From positions 1 through 64,000 of the forward strand of contig NZ_JAKGAM010000006.1 of NCBI RefSeq assembly GCF_023061285.1: a stretch of 64,000 nt of DNA, given 5' to 3'. This DNA is from Chromohalobacter nigrandesensis. GTDB lineage: Bacteria > Pseudomonadota > Gammaproteobacteria > Pseudomonadales > Halomonadaceae. Made by a program: the position numbers and the translations under genes. The first letter of the stretch is position 1, and every line of letters begins with the position of its first letter. Under the pieces are notes generated by a model, which ran no database searches, was not told the DNA's origin, and saw nothing but the letters and a program-made list of their open reading frames with translations. Positions 36,587-45,205 of this stretch are shown in pieces.

Positions 36587-38080
36587 TCAGTCGAACTTGA
36601 TCCCTTGTGCCAGTGGTAGCTCACGGGAGTAGTTGACGGTGTTGGTTTGTCGACGCATATAGCTCTTCCAGATGTCGGAGCCGGACTCGCGACCTCCGCC
36701 GGTCTCCTTCTCGCCACCGAAGGCACCACCGATCTCCGCACCACTCGGGCCGATGTTGACATTGGCAATACCGCAGTCGCTGCCGACATCCGAAATGAAG
36801 GCCTCGGATTCGCGCACGTCGCTGGTGAAGATGCACGATGACAACCCTTGGGGAACGTCGTTGTGCAATGTCATGGCCTCATCGAAGTCGCGGTAGCTCA
36901 TGACGTAGAGGATCGGGGCGAAAGTCTCGTTCTTGACCAGATCGTCCTGCTGCTCGACCTCGACGATGGCCGGGGTCACGTAATAGCCATCGGGATACTG
37001 ATCGGCGAGTTGGCGTTCGCCACCGAATACGCTCGCACCCTGCTGGCGCGCCTGCTCGAGCACGGACTGCATCTGCTCGAAGGCCTGGGCATCGATCAAC
37101 GGGCCGACCAGGTTGCCCTCCATGGGATCGCCGATCGTCACGCCGGCATAGGCCTTCTTCACGCGCTCGACGACTTCGTCGCGGATCGACTCATGGACGA
37201 TCAGGCGACGCAGGGAGGTGCAACGCTGTCCAGCCGTCCCCACGGCGGAGAACAGAATGGCGCGGACCGCCATGTCCAGATCGGCGCTGGGCGCCAGAAT
37301 CATGCCGTTGTTGCCCCCGAGTTCGAGAATGCTGCGACCGAAACGAGCCGCCACCCGAGGCGCTAACTCCCGACCCATGCGCGTACTACCGGTGGCGCTG
37401 ATCAGCGGCACACGCGGATCGTCTGCCAGGCGCTCGCCCGCCTCGCGGTCTCCCAGAATCACTTGGCTGAGGCCTTCGGGCGCCTTGTCGCCGAACTCGG
37501 CCATGGCGCGCTCAAGTAACGCCTGGCAGCCCAGAGCAGTGAGCGGGGCCTTCTCGGAGGGCTTCCACAGCAGGCTGTTGCCGCATACCAAGGCCAAGGC
37601 GGCGTTCCAGGCCCAGGGGGCCACCGGGAAGTTGAAGGCGGTGATCAAGCCGATCGGCCCCAACGGATGCCAGCTTTCGCGCATATGGTGACCGGGACGC
37701 TCGGAAGCGATGGTCAGGCCATAGAGCTGACGCGACTGACCGACGGCCAGGTCGCAGATGTCGATCATCTCCTGAACTTCCCCGAGACCTTCCTGATAGA
37801 TCTTGCCGCACTCCAGGGTAACCAAGGCACCGAGATCTTCCTTGTGGCGACGCAACTGTTCGCCGAACAGTCGAACGAGCTCGCCGCGACGAGGGGCGGG
37901 TACTCGACGCCACTCTTCGAAGGCCCTTTGGGCACGTGCCACGCGGGCCTCGACGGCATCGGCGCCCTCGAGGCGAATCTGGCCGAGCTCGCCACCGTCG
38001 GTGGGTGAGATGACCGCAAAATCGCCCTGGCGGTAGGCATCCTCGGAAACACCGAGACGCTGCATGAGGGATTCGATCAT
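36587..38080 (-). CDS. amaB: 1-piperideine-6-carboxylate / 2-aminoadipate semialdehyde dehydrogenase AmaB
   Basis: 497 residues, ALDH7 (antiquitin-like) family. The catalytic Cys is in GTAGQRCTSLRR, the general-base Glu in ILELGGNNGMI, and NAFNFPVAPWAWNAALALVCGNS-type cofactor residues lie at about 155-175. ALDH7 enzymes oxidise the ring-open semialdehyde of P6C to 2-aminoadipate; P. putida AmaB has nearly the same length. A strong AGGAGGAAGA ribosome site fixes the start. First gene of the minus-strand operon, divergent from its probable LysR regulator. Confidence 0.88.
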   Translation of the reverse strand: MIESLMQRLGVSEDAYRQGDFAVISPTDGGELGQIRLEGADAVEARVARAQRAFEEWRRVPAPRRGELVRLFGEQLRRHKEDLGALVTLECGKIYQEGLGEVQEMIDICDLAVGQSRQLYGLTIASERPGHHMRESWHPLGPIGLITAFNFPVAPWAWNAALALVCGNSLLWKPSEKAPLTALGCQALLERAMAEFGDKAPEGLSQVILGDREAGERLADDPRVPLISATGSTRMGRELAPRVAARFGRSILELGGNNGMILAPSADLDMAVRAILFSAVGTAGQRCTSLRRLIVHESIRDEVVERVKKAYAGVTIGDPMEGNLVGPLIDAQAFEQMQSVLEQARQQGASVFGGERQLADQYPDGYYVTPAIVEVEQQDDLVKNETFAPILYVMSYRDFDEAMTLHNDVPQGLSSCIFTSDVRESEAFISDVGSDCGIANVNIGPSGAEIGGAFGGEKETGGGRESGSDIWKSYMRRQTNTVNYSRELPLAQGIKFD

Positions 38081-38106
38081 TCTTCCTCCTACTATCAATT
38101 CCTGGG

Positions 38107-38119
38107 TTCGAAAATCGAA
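38107..38119. promoter_or_regulatory. Candidate LysR operator
   Basis: TTCGA-AAA-TCGAA, a perfect inverted repeat in the amaB-lysR divergent region, near the amaB start. LysR-type regulators often bind such interrupted palindromes (T-N11-A). No experiment or motif collection was available to confirm it. Confidence 0.4.
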
Positions 38120-38138
38120 ACCAGTATTGGCGCGGAGG

Positions 38139-38167
38139 TTGACGCCCTTCAAACGACGTTTTATATG
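38139..38167 (+). promoter_or_regulatory. Promoter of the LysR gene
   Basis: TTGACG (38139-38144) and TATATG (38162-38167) are separated by 17 bp. The -35 matches consensus at 5 of 6 positions and the -10 at 4 of 6. It leaves a leader of about 70 nt before the ATG. Confidence 0.55.
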
Positions 38168-38246
38168 GAGGTCATTCCCATTTTTCTGGTTTAGTCTTCA
38201 TGATGAAGAACCACGACGGGACACAATCCATACACAGGAGAGCGGC

Positions 38247-39158
38247 ATGAGCCATCGACACCTGCCCAGCCTGACCGCCATGCAGTGCTTCGAAGCCTCG
38301 GTGCGGCACATGAGCTTCACGCGTGCCGCCGACGAGCTGAACCTGACCCAGAGTGCTGTCAGCAAGCAGGTAGCCCAGCTCGAGGCGGTGCTCGAACATC
38401 CTCTGTTCCGTCGAGTACGCAAGCGACTTCAGGTCACCCCGGAGGGCTCGCTCTATCTCACCGAGGTGCGCAAGATCCTGGCCCAGGTAGAGATGTCCAC
38501 GCGCTACATGCAGTCCTACGGCGGCCAGAGTGTGGTGCTCAATGTCACCACCCTGCCGACCTTCGGGGCCCGCTGGTTGATTCCGCGGCTCAACGGGTTC
38601 CGCTTCCGGCATCCACGGGTCTATCTGAACATCGTCAACCGCTCGGAGCCCTTTGACCTGGAGGAGGAGCGCGTCGATGTCGCCTTCTTCTTCGGTCATG
38701 GCGCCTGGCCCCGGGCCGAGTGCATCAAACTGCTTGAAGAGGAGATGGTACCGGTGTGCTCGCCTGCGGTGCTGCCAGTCGACGGCATTCAAGAGCCGCT
38801 GGAACTGACAAAGCTGGTGCTTTTGCAGAGCTCGACGCGGCCCGAGGCCTGGCACGACTGGTTCGAGGCCCAGGACTGTTACACCGAGCATAGCTACCAC
38901 GGGCCACGTTTCGATACCTTCTACATGGCCTTACGCGCGGCACGGGCCGGATGTGGCGTTGCCCTGGCACCGCGCTTTCTGGCCGAGGAAGAACTACAGG
39001 CCGGCCTACTGACGATTCCCTGGACGTTCGGCCTGACCAGTCGCGATGCCTATTACCTGGCCTATCCCGAGCACAAGGGGGAGGACACCAAGGTTCGAGG
39101 CTTCATCGACTGGATACTCGAGCACCGGGAGGCCCCTGGCGACGTTGTGGCACCCTAG
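38247..39158 (+). CDS. LysR-type regulator (GcvA-like) of the lysine-catabolism cluster
   Basis: 303 residues. Winged HTH at about 18-60 (SFTRAADELNLTQSAVSKQVAQLEAVLEH) and a periplasmic-binding-type effector domain with FGARWLIPRLNGFRFRHP, typical of the GcvA group. CAGGAGAG precedes the ATG. It is divergent from amaB and about 100 bp ahead of the aminotransferase-HglS gene, so control of both units is likely, with lysine or a pathway intermediate as effector (inference). Confidence 0.9.
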   Translation: MSHRHLPSLTAMQCFEASVRHMSFTRAADELNLTQSAVSKQVAQLEAVLEHPLFRRVRKRLQVTPEGSLYLTEVRKILAQVEMSTRYMQSYGGQSVVLNVTTLPTFGARWLIPRLNGFRFRHPRVYLNIVNRSEPFDLEEERVDVAFFFGHGAWPRAECIKLLEEEMVPVCSPAVLPVDGIQEPLELTKLVLLQSSTRPEAWHDWFEAQDCYTEHSYHGPRFDTFYMALRAARAGCGVALAPRFLAEEELQAGLLTIPWTFGLTSRDAYYLAYPEHKGEDTKVRGFIDWILEHREAPGDVVAP

Positions 39159-39257
39159 TGCATGAATTAATGGAATGGATAACACGCTTTTTTTCGTTTG
39201 AAGCCCTGAAGATGGCTCTGTTCTCATCGTGGCGATAGGCTTCTTCAGGATGACGAC

Positions 39258-41909
39258 ATGGACCTCCCGCACATCAGTGACGCCCTCGGCATCGTTCACC
39301 CTCTCTGCATCGACAGAGGCCGCAACGCCGAGGTCTGGGACGAACAGGGCAACCACTATATCGACTTCGTCGGCGGTATCGGCGTGCTCAACCTGGGGCA
39401 TGGGCATCCCGACGTGGTCGAGGCAGTCAAGGCGCAGGTCGATACCTTGATGCATTCCGCCTTCAATGCCCTGCCGCATCGTGGCTATCTCGAGGTCGCC
39501 AGCACCTTGAATGCCTTCGTGCCGGTGTCTTATTCGCTGTCCTGCATGCTTACCAACAGCGGTGCCGAGGCCACCGAGAACGCTCTCAAGATTGCACGTG
39601 CTGCCACCGGGCGCCAAGGCGTGATCGCCTTCGACGATGGCTTTCATGGCCGCACGCTGGCGGCATTGAATCTCAACGGCAAGGTCAAGCCTTACAAGAA
39701 TCGCCTCGGTGCCTTGCCCGGACCGGTGCATCACCTACCCTTCCCCAGTCGCGACGGTGGTGTCGACGCCGACACCGCCATGGCCGCCCTAGAGAGACTT
39801 TTCGAGGTCGAGATCCCTGCCGATGAAGTGGCCTGTATCATCGTCGAACCGGTCCAGGGCGAGGGTGGCTTTCGTCTACTGTGCGCCGATTTCGCCGCAC
39901 GCCTACGGGCGCTGTGCGAAGCACACGGCATTGTGCTGATCTTCGATGAGATCCAGTCCGGCTTCGGACGCACCGGCAAGCGTTTCGCCTTTTCCCACCT
40001 GGGGGTCGAACCCGACCTGCTGCTGATGGGCAAGAGCATGGCCGCCGGACTGCCGCTGGCCGCAGTGGCGGGCAAGCCAGAGATCATGGATGCCCCACCT
40101 AAAGGTGGCCTGGGCGGCACCTATTCGGGCAATGCCGTCGCCTGCGCTGCGGCCCAGACAGTGATGGCGCTAATGAGCGAGGAGCACCTGGCCGAGTGGA
40201 GCGAGCGCCAGGAAGCGATGATCCTGGAAGCGTATCGTGGCTGGCGAGCGTCTGGCCGCTATTCAATGCTTGGCGACATGACCGGCATTGGCGCCATGCG
40301 CGGTATTGTCTTCGAGGATACGCCCGCAGCCACCGGCGCCGAACATCTGGCCGCGCTGATCGTCGCCGGTCGCGAAGAAGGCGTACTATTGATGCCCAGC
40401 GGGCGTCGGCGCAACGTATTACGTCTGCTGCCCCCATTGACCGCCGAACCCGAGGTTCTGGAAGAAGGACTGGCGAGGCTCGAGAGAGCGCTGCTGGCAG
40501 TACTAAGCGCGCATCCATCCAACGTCGACGACCGACACCATGAGGCACCGCCGATGACAGCCCCCATTTCCCATCACGAGATTCGTGACCGTTTCTCCAA
40601 GGCCATGTCGGCCATGTATCAGGCCGAAGTGCCCCAGTACGAAACCCTGCTCGAGCTGGTGGCTCAGGTGAACCGCGAGACCCTCGAGCGCGATCCTGAG
40701 CTGGCCGCGCGGCTCGAGGCTCATGATGAGTTGAATCGCCTCAGCGTCGAGCGGCATGGAGCCATCCGCGTCGGTACGGCCGAAGAACTCACCATGCTAC
40801 GCCGGCTGTTCGCGGTGATGGGCATGTATCCGGTGGGCTACTACGATCTCTCCGAGGCCGGCGTGCCGGTTCACTCCACCGCCTTCCGGCCCATCGACGA
40901 CGCCGCCCTGGCGCGCAACCCCTTCCGTGTCTTTACCTCGCTGCTACGCCTGGAGTTGATCGAGAGCGCCGAGCTACGCGAGCGCGCCGCCGGGATCCTC
41001 GCCGAGCGTGACATCTTCACGCCCGGCGCACGGGAGTTGATCGAACTCAGCGAACGCCAGGGCGGGCTCACCGACGAACAGGCCGACCGCTTCGTGGCCG
41101 AGTCGTTGGAGACCTTTCGCTGGCACCAGGACGCCACGGTGGACCTGGAAACCTACGAGGCGTTGCACGCCGAGCATCGATTGATCGCCGACGTGGTCTG
41201 CTTTCGCGGGCCACATATCAATCATCTGACGCCACGCACCCTGGATATCGACGAGGCGCAACGCCGCATGCCGGCGGCGGGGATGAATCCCAAGGAAGTC
41301 ATCGAAGGCCCGCCGCGCCGCGACTGCCCGATCCTGCTGCGCCAGACCAGCTTCAAGGCCCTGGAGGAGCCGACCCGCTTCGCCGGTGAACGTCAGGGCA
41401 CTCACACCGCGCGTTTCGGCGAAATCGAACAACGTGGCGTGGCGTTGACCGCCAAGGGACGTGCGCTCTATGACCGGCTGCTCGCCGAATCGCGTCAGCG
41501 TACGACCGGACTGACCAATGCCGAACACCAGCGCGTCCTGGCCGAGGTGTTCGCCGACTTCCCGGACACCGAAGCCGAGCTACGCCATCAGGGTCTGGCC
41601 TTCTTCGAGTACCGACTGACCGCAGCGGGGCGTGAGGCCGGAGCGGGCGCCGAGGCCGAGCTGGAAAAACTCATCGAGCAAGGGCTGGTCGCCGCTCGGC
41701 CGATCACCTACGAGGATTTCCTGCCCGTCAGCGCGGCCGGCATCTTTCAGTCGAACCTCGGCGATGACGGCAATCAGGCCTATGCGGGCAATGCCAACAA
41801 GGAGGCCTTCGAGGAAGCGCTAGGCGCCAAGGTAACCGACGAGCTGGCCCTCTATGCAGAACGCGAGCGCATGTCTCTTCAATCGACTCTCGAGGCCTTG
41901 AAGCGCTAA
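39258..41909 (+). CDS. Fused class III aminotransferase and HglS (DUF1338) 2-oxoadipate dioxygenase/decarboxylase
   Basis: 883 residues in one uninterrupted frame. Residues 1 to about 420 are a class III PLP aminotransferase: Asp230 (LIFDEIQSGFGRTGKR) and PLP-lysine Lys259 (LLMGKSMAAGLPLAAV). A 12-residue linker leads to Met433, where a full-length HglS/DUF1338 domain begins. Its Fe(II) ligands are present as His500, His656 and Glu724, with substrate Arg504 in HGAIR. Counted from Met433 these are 68, 224, 292 and 72, a constant offset of two from the P. putida HglS residues as I recall them (70, 226, 294, 74). The predicted reactions are 2-aminoadipate to 2-oxoadipate, then to D-2-hydroxyglutarate plus CO2. 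A GAGG site 8 nt before codon 433 may also allow separate translation of the second domain. Confidence 0.88.
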   Translation: MDLPHISDALGIVHPLCIDRGRNAEVWDEQGNHYIDFVGGIGVLNLGHGHPDVVEAVKAQVDTLMHSAFNALPHRGYLEVASTLNAFVPVSYSLSCMLTNSGAEATENALKIARAATGRQGVIAFDDGFHGRTLAALNLNGKVKPYKNRLGALPGPVHHLPFPSRDGGVDADTAMAALERLFEVEIPADEVACIIVEPVQGEGGFRLLCADFAARLRALCEAHGIVLIFDEIQSGFGRTGKRFAFSHLGVEPDLLLMGKSMAAGLPLAAVAGKPEIMDAPPKGGLGGTYSGNAVACAAAQTVMALMSEEHLAEWSERQEAMILEAYRGWRASGRYSMLGDMTGIGAMRGIVFEDTPAATGAEHLAALIVAGREEGVLLMPSGRRRNVLRLLPPLTAEPEVLEEGLARLERALLAVLSAHPSNVDDRHHEAPPMTAPISHHEIRDRFSKAMSAMYQAEVPQYETLLELVAQVNRETLERDPELAARLEAHDELNRLSVERHGAIRVGTAEELTMLRRLFAVMGMYPVGYYDLSEAGVPVHSTAFRPIDDAALARNPFRVFTSLLRLELIESAELRERAAGILAERDIFTPGARELIELSERQGGLTDEQADRFVAESLETFRWHQDATVDLETYEALHAEHRLIADVVCFRGPHINHLTPRTLDIDEAQRRMPAAGMNPKEVIEGPPRRDCPILLRQTSFKALEEPTRFAGERQGTHTARFGEIEQRGVALTAKGRALYDRLLAESRQRTTGLTNAEHQRVLAEVFADFPDTEAELRHQGLAFFEYRLTAAGREAGAGAEAELEKLIEQGLVAARPITYEDFLPVSAAGIFQSNLGDDGNQAYAGNANKEAFEEALGAKVTDELALYAERERMSLQSTLEALKR

Positions 41910-41964
41910 GTTCTACCGATTCAATCTTGAGAAATCACTATCGTTTGACCTGGACGGCAAGGGG

Positions 41965-42022
41965 GCGTCAATCCCCCAGCCCCAGCGACCGCTGCCAGCG
42001 CTTCTCGAGCGTATCGGGGCCG
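41965..42022. repeat. Flanking direct repeat, right copy
   Basis: Partner of the repeat at 32160-32217, in the same orientation. On the minus strand it encodes PDTLEKRWQRSLGLGD and a stop, but the frame is closed by a stop five codons upstream of this peptide. It is therefore a fragment of about 20 codons, not a gene. Confidence 0.75.
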
Positions 42023-42163
42023 CTGGGGCGTCGAGTCAGTCACGTTCAAGCGATTCGTTTCCAAGTTGAAGGCATCATCCTACGAACGATCACAGGGGAT
42101 GGGATTGATTCCAATCCGCAACCGGCGTAGCGTGAAGGCGTAGATTTCACAGGAGACTGGATC

Positions 42164-42286
42164 ATGGCGGAAGCTAAGAGTGTCATCAAACGTGTCTATG
42201 TTCCTACCTATGTCCGCGACCTGCCCAATGGCGAACGCGTGACGGTGCCCGGACACTACAAGAAGACACCCACACACTCGCGCTGA
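42164..42286 (+). CDS. Small basic protein of 40 residues
   Basis: A short frame with a well-placed AGGAGA ribosome site 7 nt before the ATG, followed 55 nt later by a strong terminator. The product is basic (about nine Lys/Arg) with a VIKRVYVPTYVRDLPNGERV core and a PGHYKK tail. No TM helix or signal peptide. The signals at both ends support a real small gene; the function is unknown and I do not recognise the family. Confidence 0.6.
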   Translation: MAEAKSVIKRVYVPTYVRDLPNGERVTVPGHYKKTPTHSR

Positions 42287-42339
42287 CGCTCGTGGTTGGG
42301 TCGCACCTCGCCCTTGCTTCGCGGGTATGCAACGAACCA

Positions 42340-42372
42340 GAAACGCCCTGCCAACCAGCAGGGCGTTTTGCG
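42340..42372. terminator. Bidirectional terminator
   Basis: AAACGCCCTGC-caacca-GCAGGGCGTTTT: an 11-bp perfect stem with T-tracts on both strands. It serves the small protein gene on the plus strand and the convergent lipoprotein gene on the minus strand. Confidence 0.93.
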
Positions 42373-42397
42373 TAGGGAGGGGCGTGCATCGCATGCA

Positions 42398-42946
42398 TCA
42401 GCGGCTCAGATCGATCTCTCGCGTCTGGCCGGCGCCGATCTCGATCTGCTTCAGGATCAGCGGGCTGCGCGAGCCGTCCGGCAAGCGCACACTCCCGGCC
42501 ACATAGAAGACCCCCGCGGGAATGCCGGTGGCCTCGAAATAGCCGTTGGCGTTGGTCTTGGCGTAATGCGTGTATTCGCGGGCACGTGGATCAGCGGGCT
42601 CGATACGCTTCCCCGCTAATGCGGCTTCGGCGGCCTCGGCGGAATAGCGCGTGGCCGGGGCTATAGACACGGTTTCGTTCTTGCCCACCAGCGCACCGTC
42701 TGTCGATGAGGTATAGCGCAGTCGCCCCTTGACGACGGCGGAGCCATGCTTGTCCAGCTTGGCATATTCCTCGGCGGGAAACGCAACCTGACGTTCGACG
42801 GTTCCCACCGGCGTGCCTTCACCGACTTCCTCGATATCAACGGGCTGCGTCGGCCCATCCGTCGACAGCATTTCACAGCCACTCAATGCCAGCCCTACCA
42901 GAGCCAGACACCATCCCGTGCGTCCATGTCTCATTCCATGAGCCAC
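42398..42946 (-). CDS. Lipoprotein with carboxypeptidase-regulatory-like domain
   Basis: 182 residues. Type II signal peptide with lipobox LSGC (Cys24), then a short acidic linker. A beta-rich segment (about 60-180) includes TNANGYFEATGIPAGVFYVAGSVRLPDG, resembling transthyretin-like/CarboxypepD_reg repeats that act as structural modules. It ends GQTREIDLSR. No enzymatic motif. Exact function unknown. Confidence 0.75.
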   Translation of the reverse strand: MAHGMRHGRTGWCLALVGLALSGCEMLSTDGPTQPVDIEEVGEGTPVGTVERQVAFPAEEYAKLDKHGSAVVKGRLRYTSSTDGALVGKNETVSIAPATRYSAEAAEAALAGKRIEPADPRAREYTHYAKTNANGYFEATGIPAGVFYVAGSVRLPDGSRSPLILKQIEIGAGQTREIDLSR

Positions 42947-42959
42947 CTTATAAACGAAC

Positions 42960-43586
42960 TTAACGCGTAAGTTCTGGATTGAGCGTATAAGTCCCCATTA
43001 CGCTGGATTGCTCGATGACATGTCCTTGCATGGCCTCGAGAACTTCATCACCGGTGAACTCGCCCTGCAAGCCCAGCGAGGCGACATCCAGCGCATAGAC
43101 GGTGAAGTAATAGCGATGCACCAGAGTGTCATTCCATGGCGGGCAAGGCCCGTCATAGCCACCGTAGATGCCTTCGAGCTGTTCGTCATCGGCGAAGAAG
43201 TCCGTGTAGCTGTTGATACCGCGCACACCCTTGCCGGTATCGCCCGGCGCCTTGCCCATGGCCACGACACCATCGGCATCTTCGCCTTCGTCGATGCCGC
43301 TCACTGCCGTAGGAATATCGATCAGTACCCAGTGGTAGAAATCGGCGCGGGGCAGATCGGCTGGCACGCGGCGGCCCTCTTGGTTGACGTCGCTAGGGTC
43401 CGTGGGTGCATCCGCATCGACCACCAACAGCACGAGACTACGCGTCCCGTCGGGCACGTCGTGCCAACGAACACGCGGATTGCGATTGTCGCTGAAAAGA
43501 AGGAGCCGCTCGGGATCGGGAACGGCGAACGCGAAGCGTTCGGGAATGGGTTCACCGTCGATGATGTCCTGCACGTCGATGCGCAT
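42960..43586 (-). CDS. YbhB/YbcL family PEBP-like protein
   Basis: 208 residues, Raf-kinase-inhibitor-like (PEBP) fold. RNPRVRWHDVPDGTRSLVLLVVDADAPTDP, DFYHWVLIDIPTAV and the GGYDGPCPPWNDTLVHRYYFTVYALD segment carry the ligand-pocket Asp, His and Pro residues. CAGGAGG gives the start at 43586. Bacterial members have no firmly assigned role. Confidence 0.9.
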   Translation of the reverse strand: MRIDVQDIIDGEPIPERFAFAVPDPERLLLFSDNRNPRVRWHDVPDGTRSLVLLVVDADAPTDPSDVNQEGRRVPADLPRADFYHWVLIDIPTAVSGIDEGEDADGVVAMGKAPGDTGKGVRGINSYTDFFADDEQLEGIYGGYDGPCPPWNDTLVHRYYFTVYALDVASLGLQGEFTGDEVLEAMQGHVIEQSSVMGTYTLNPELTR

Positions 43587-43688
43587 GCGGCTGCCTCCTG
43601 GTAGGCCGTGAAGAAGATGCTTTTGACTAGTTTGGCACATTCATGAGGCGGTGCGCATAGGACCAACGGCGCCCAGCGCGCAACGCCA

Positions 43689-44396
43689 TTAGCGACACAA
43701 TGAGATACCACGCATGCCAAAATGGAAATGGTTGGCATGCGCGGCATTGTAGTCCGGTCCTAGAGTCGTCCCGAACACCTCGCAGGCGCCGTCACGCACG
43801 CGATGCAGGAAGTCCGCCGCGTCATCGTCGCCCGTCCAGTCGTCGAGCACGGAAACACGGCGTCCGTCCGCTAGCCGAAAGGCCGCTACATCAAGCGCTT
43901 CCGCAGTGGCATGGTCGCTGCGGCGGGCATTGTCGCGATGATAGATGTTGCGGCAGGCGAAGCTCCCCAAGTGACGCACCGACGCTACCGGCTCACCGAA
44001 CACCTCCCGCGCGGCCGGCTGCAGGCGTTGACGTTCGAACAGCGTCCAAGCCACCGCCAACGGACAGCTGACCACGAAACTAGCATTGAAATCGACCCCG
44101 GCACGGCGCACGCGCACCACGTTTTTAAGCGGGCAGCCGGCAACGGGAGTGTAATCCGCCAGCGGCGTATAATTCAGGGTACCAGCAGGCGCGGCGTCGA
44201 GAACATCGCGGCAGGCCTCACGATCGCCCTCCAGGCGACCGAGCTTCCACTGCGTTACCGGGGTAAGTGGATCATCAATCGCTAGCGGAGCGAAAGGATT
44301 CCACTCCTGGGGGATCGTCCAGACGTCCTTATCCAGGGCGATTCCCGCAGCAATCAAGGCGAAACTAAACGCGAGGAAGGCAAGCGATGGCTTCAT
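43689..44396 (-). CDS. Extensin-like domain protein (DUF, peptidase-like)
   Basis: 235 residues. An N-terminal hydrophobic segment (about 5-22) serves as signal peptide or anchor. The C-terminal extensin-like domain contains HLGSFACRNIYHR, RRSDHATAEALDVAAFRLADG and NAAHANHFHFGMRG; the H-x6-D and HxH pattern resembles the zinc site of D-Ala-D-Ala/VanY-type peptidases. A role in peptidoglycan turnover is plausible but not shown. Confidence 0.83.
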   Translation of the reverse strand: MKPSLAFLAFSFALIAAGIALDKDVWTIPQEWNPFAPLAIDDPLTPVTQWKLGRLEGDREACRDVLDAAPAGTLNYTPLADYTPVAGCPLKNVVRVRRAGVDFNASFVVSCPLAVAWTLFERQRLQPAAREVFGEPVASVRHLGSFACRNIYHRDNARRSDHATAEALDVAAFRLADGRRVSVLDDWTGDDDAADFLHRVRDGACEVFGTTLGPDYNAAHANHFHFGMRGISLCR

Positions 44397-44521
44397 GGCG
44401 CTCCCGACAAGGTGCAAAGCCTTCAGTGTAGAGAACGTCAGCGGTCATATGACGATCATCCTGCGAGAGATGTGAATTTGACCGATACTGTACGCACCTT
44501 CACCCGGAAAAGAGAACTGCC

Positions 44522-44950
44522 ATGCCACGCTGGATTCCGCTCGCCTTCATCGCTGGCTTCTTCGCCGTGCTTTGCTTCCATCAGCCCATGGCGGGCTTGT
44601 TGCACGCCTACGCCATCATCCCGTTTGCGCCCTATGGCACCACAGCCGTACCTCCTTTGGGCGTTCCTCAGTGGCTGTCGGCGAGCTTCTGGGGCGGTGT
44701 ATGGGGTATCGTCATGTTGTGGGCATTCACGCGTTACCACGTCACGACCGGGCTGTGGTGGAAAAGCGTATTGTTCGGCGGGATCGCGTTGACGCTCGTG
44801 GCGCTGTTTATCGTCTTTCCGCTCAAGGGGCGCGGCCTCAATCTCGCCGGGTTCCCCATCGGCTTTCTGGTCAATGGCGCCTGGGGGATAGGCACCTGGG
44901 TCTTCGCACGCTGTTTCGGGCTCTGGAAAGTCTCGCCACGGTCAGCGTGA
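44522..44950 (+). CDS. Four-TM hypothetical membrane protein
   Basis: 142 residues with four predicted TM helices (about 6-30, 52-70, 80-100 and 112-135) and short loops. AGAGAAC precedes the ATG. The product has no recognised motif. It converges on a small minus-strand gene at 44951 with no intergenic space. Confidence 0.7.
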   Translation: MPRWIPLAFIAGFFAVLCFHQPMAGLLHAYAIIPFAPYGTTAVPPLGVPQWLSASFWGGVWGIVMLWAFTRYHVTTGLWWKSVLFGGIALTLVALFIVFPLKGRGLNLAGFPIGFLVNGAWGIGTWVFARCFGLWKVSPRSA

Positions 44951-45136
44951 TCAGCCCCATAGCAGGGTTACCAACAATGCCAGTGCGCCCACGATCAATG
45001 CGGTGAGCACGGCAATGCCCACCAGCCGATCCAGCCAGACATCGACGCCACTCCGGGAGCGCCTCGCGAGTGCCGTTTTCCGACGGCGGGTGGCGCCGTG
45101 ACGTTGCTGTCTGCCTGCTCTGGCCACTTGAGGCAT
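44951..45136 (-). CDS. Small single-TM protein
   Basis: 61 residues. A strongly basic N-terminal half (RAGRQQRHGATRRRKTALARR) is followed by one TM helix (VGIAVLTALIVGALALLVTLL). GGAG lies 8 nt before the start at 45136. Basic cytoplasmic tail plus C-terminal anchor; function unknown. Confidence 0.5.
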   Translation of the reverse strand: MPQVARAGRQQRHGATRRRKTALARRSRSGVDVWLDRLVGIAVLTALIVGALALLVTLLWG

Positions 45137-45205
45137 TCCTGTCACTCCGGTGCATGCAATATCGCTTACCATAAGGGGTGAAGCGCGTTTCCACCACCGT
45201 CAACG

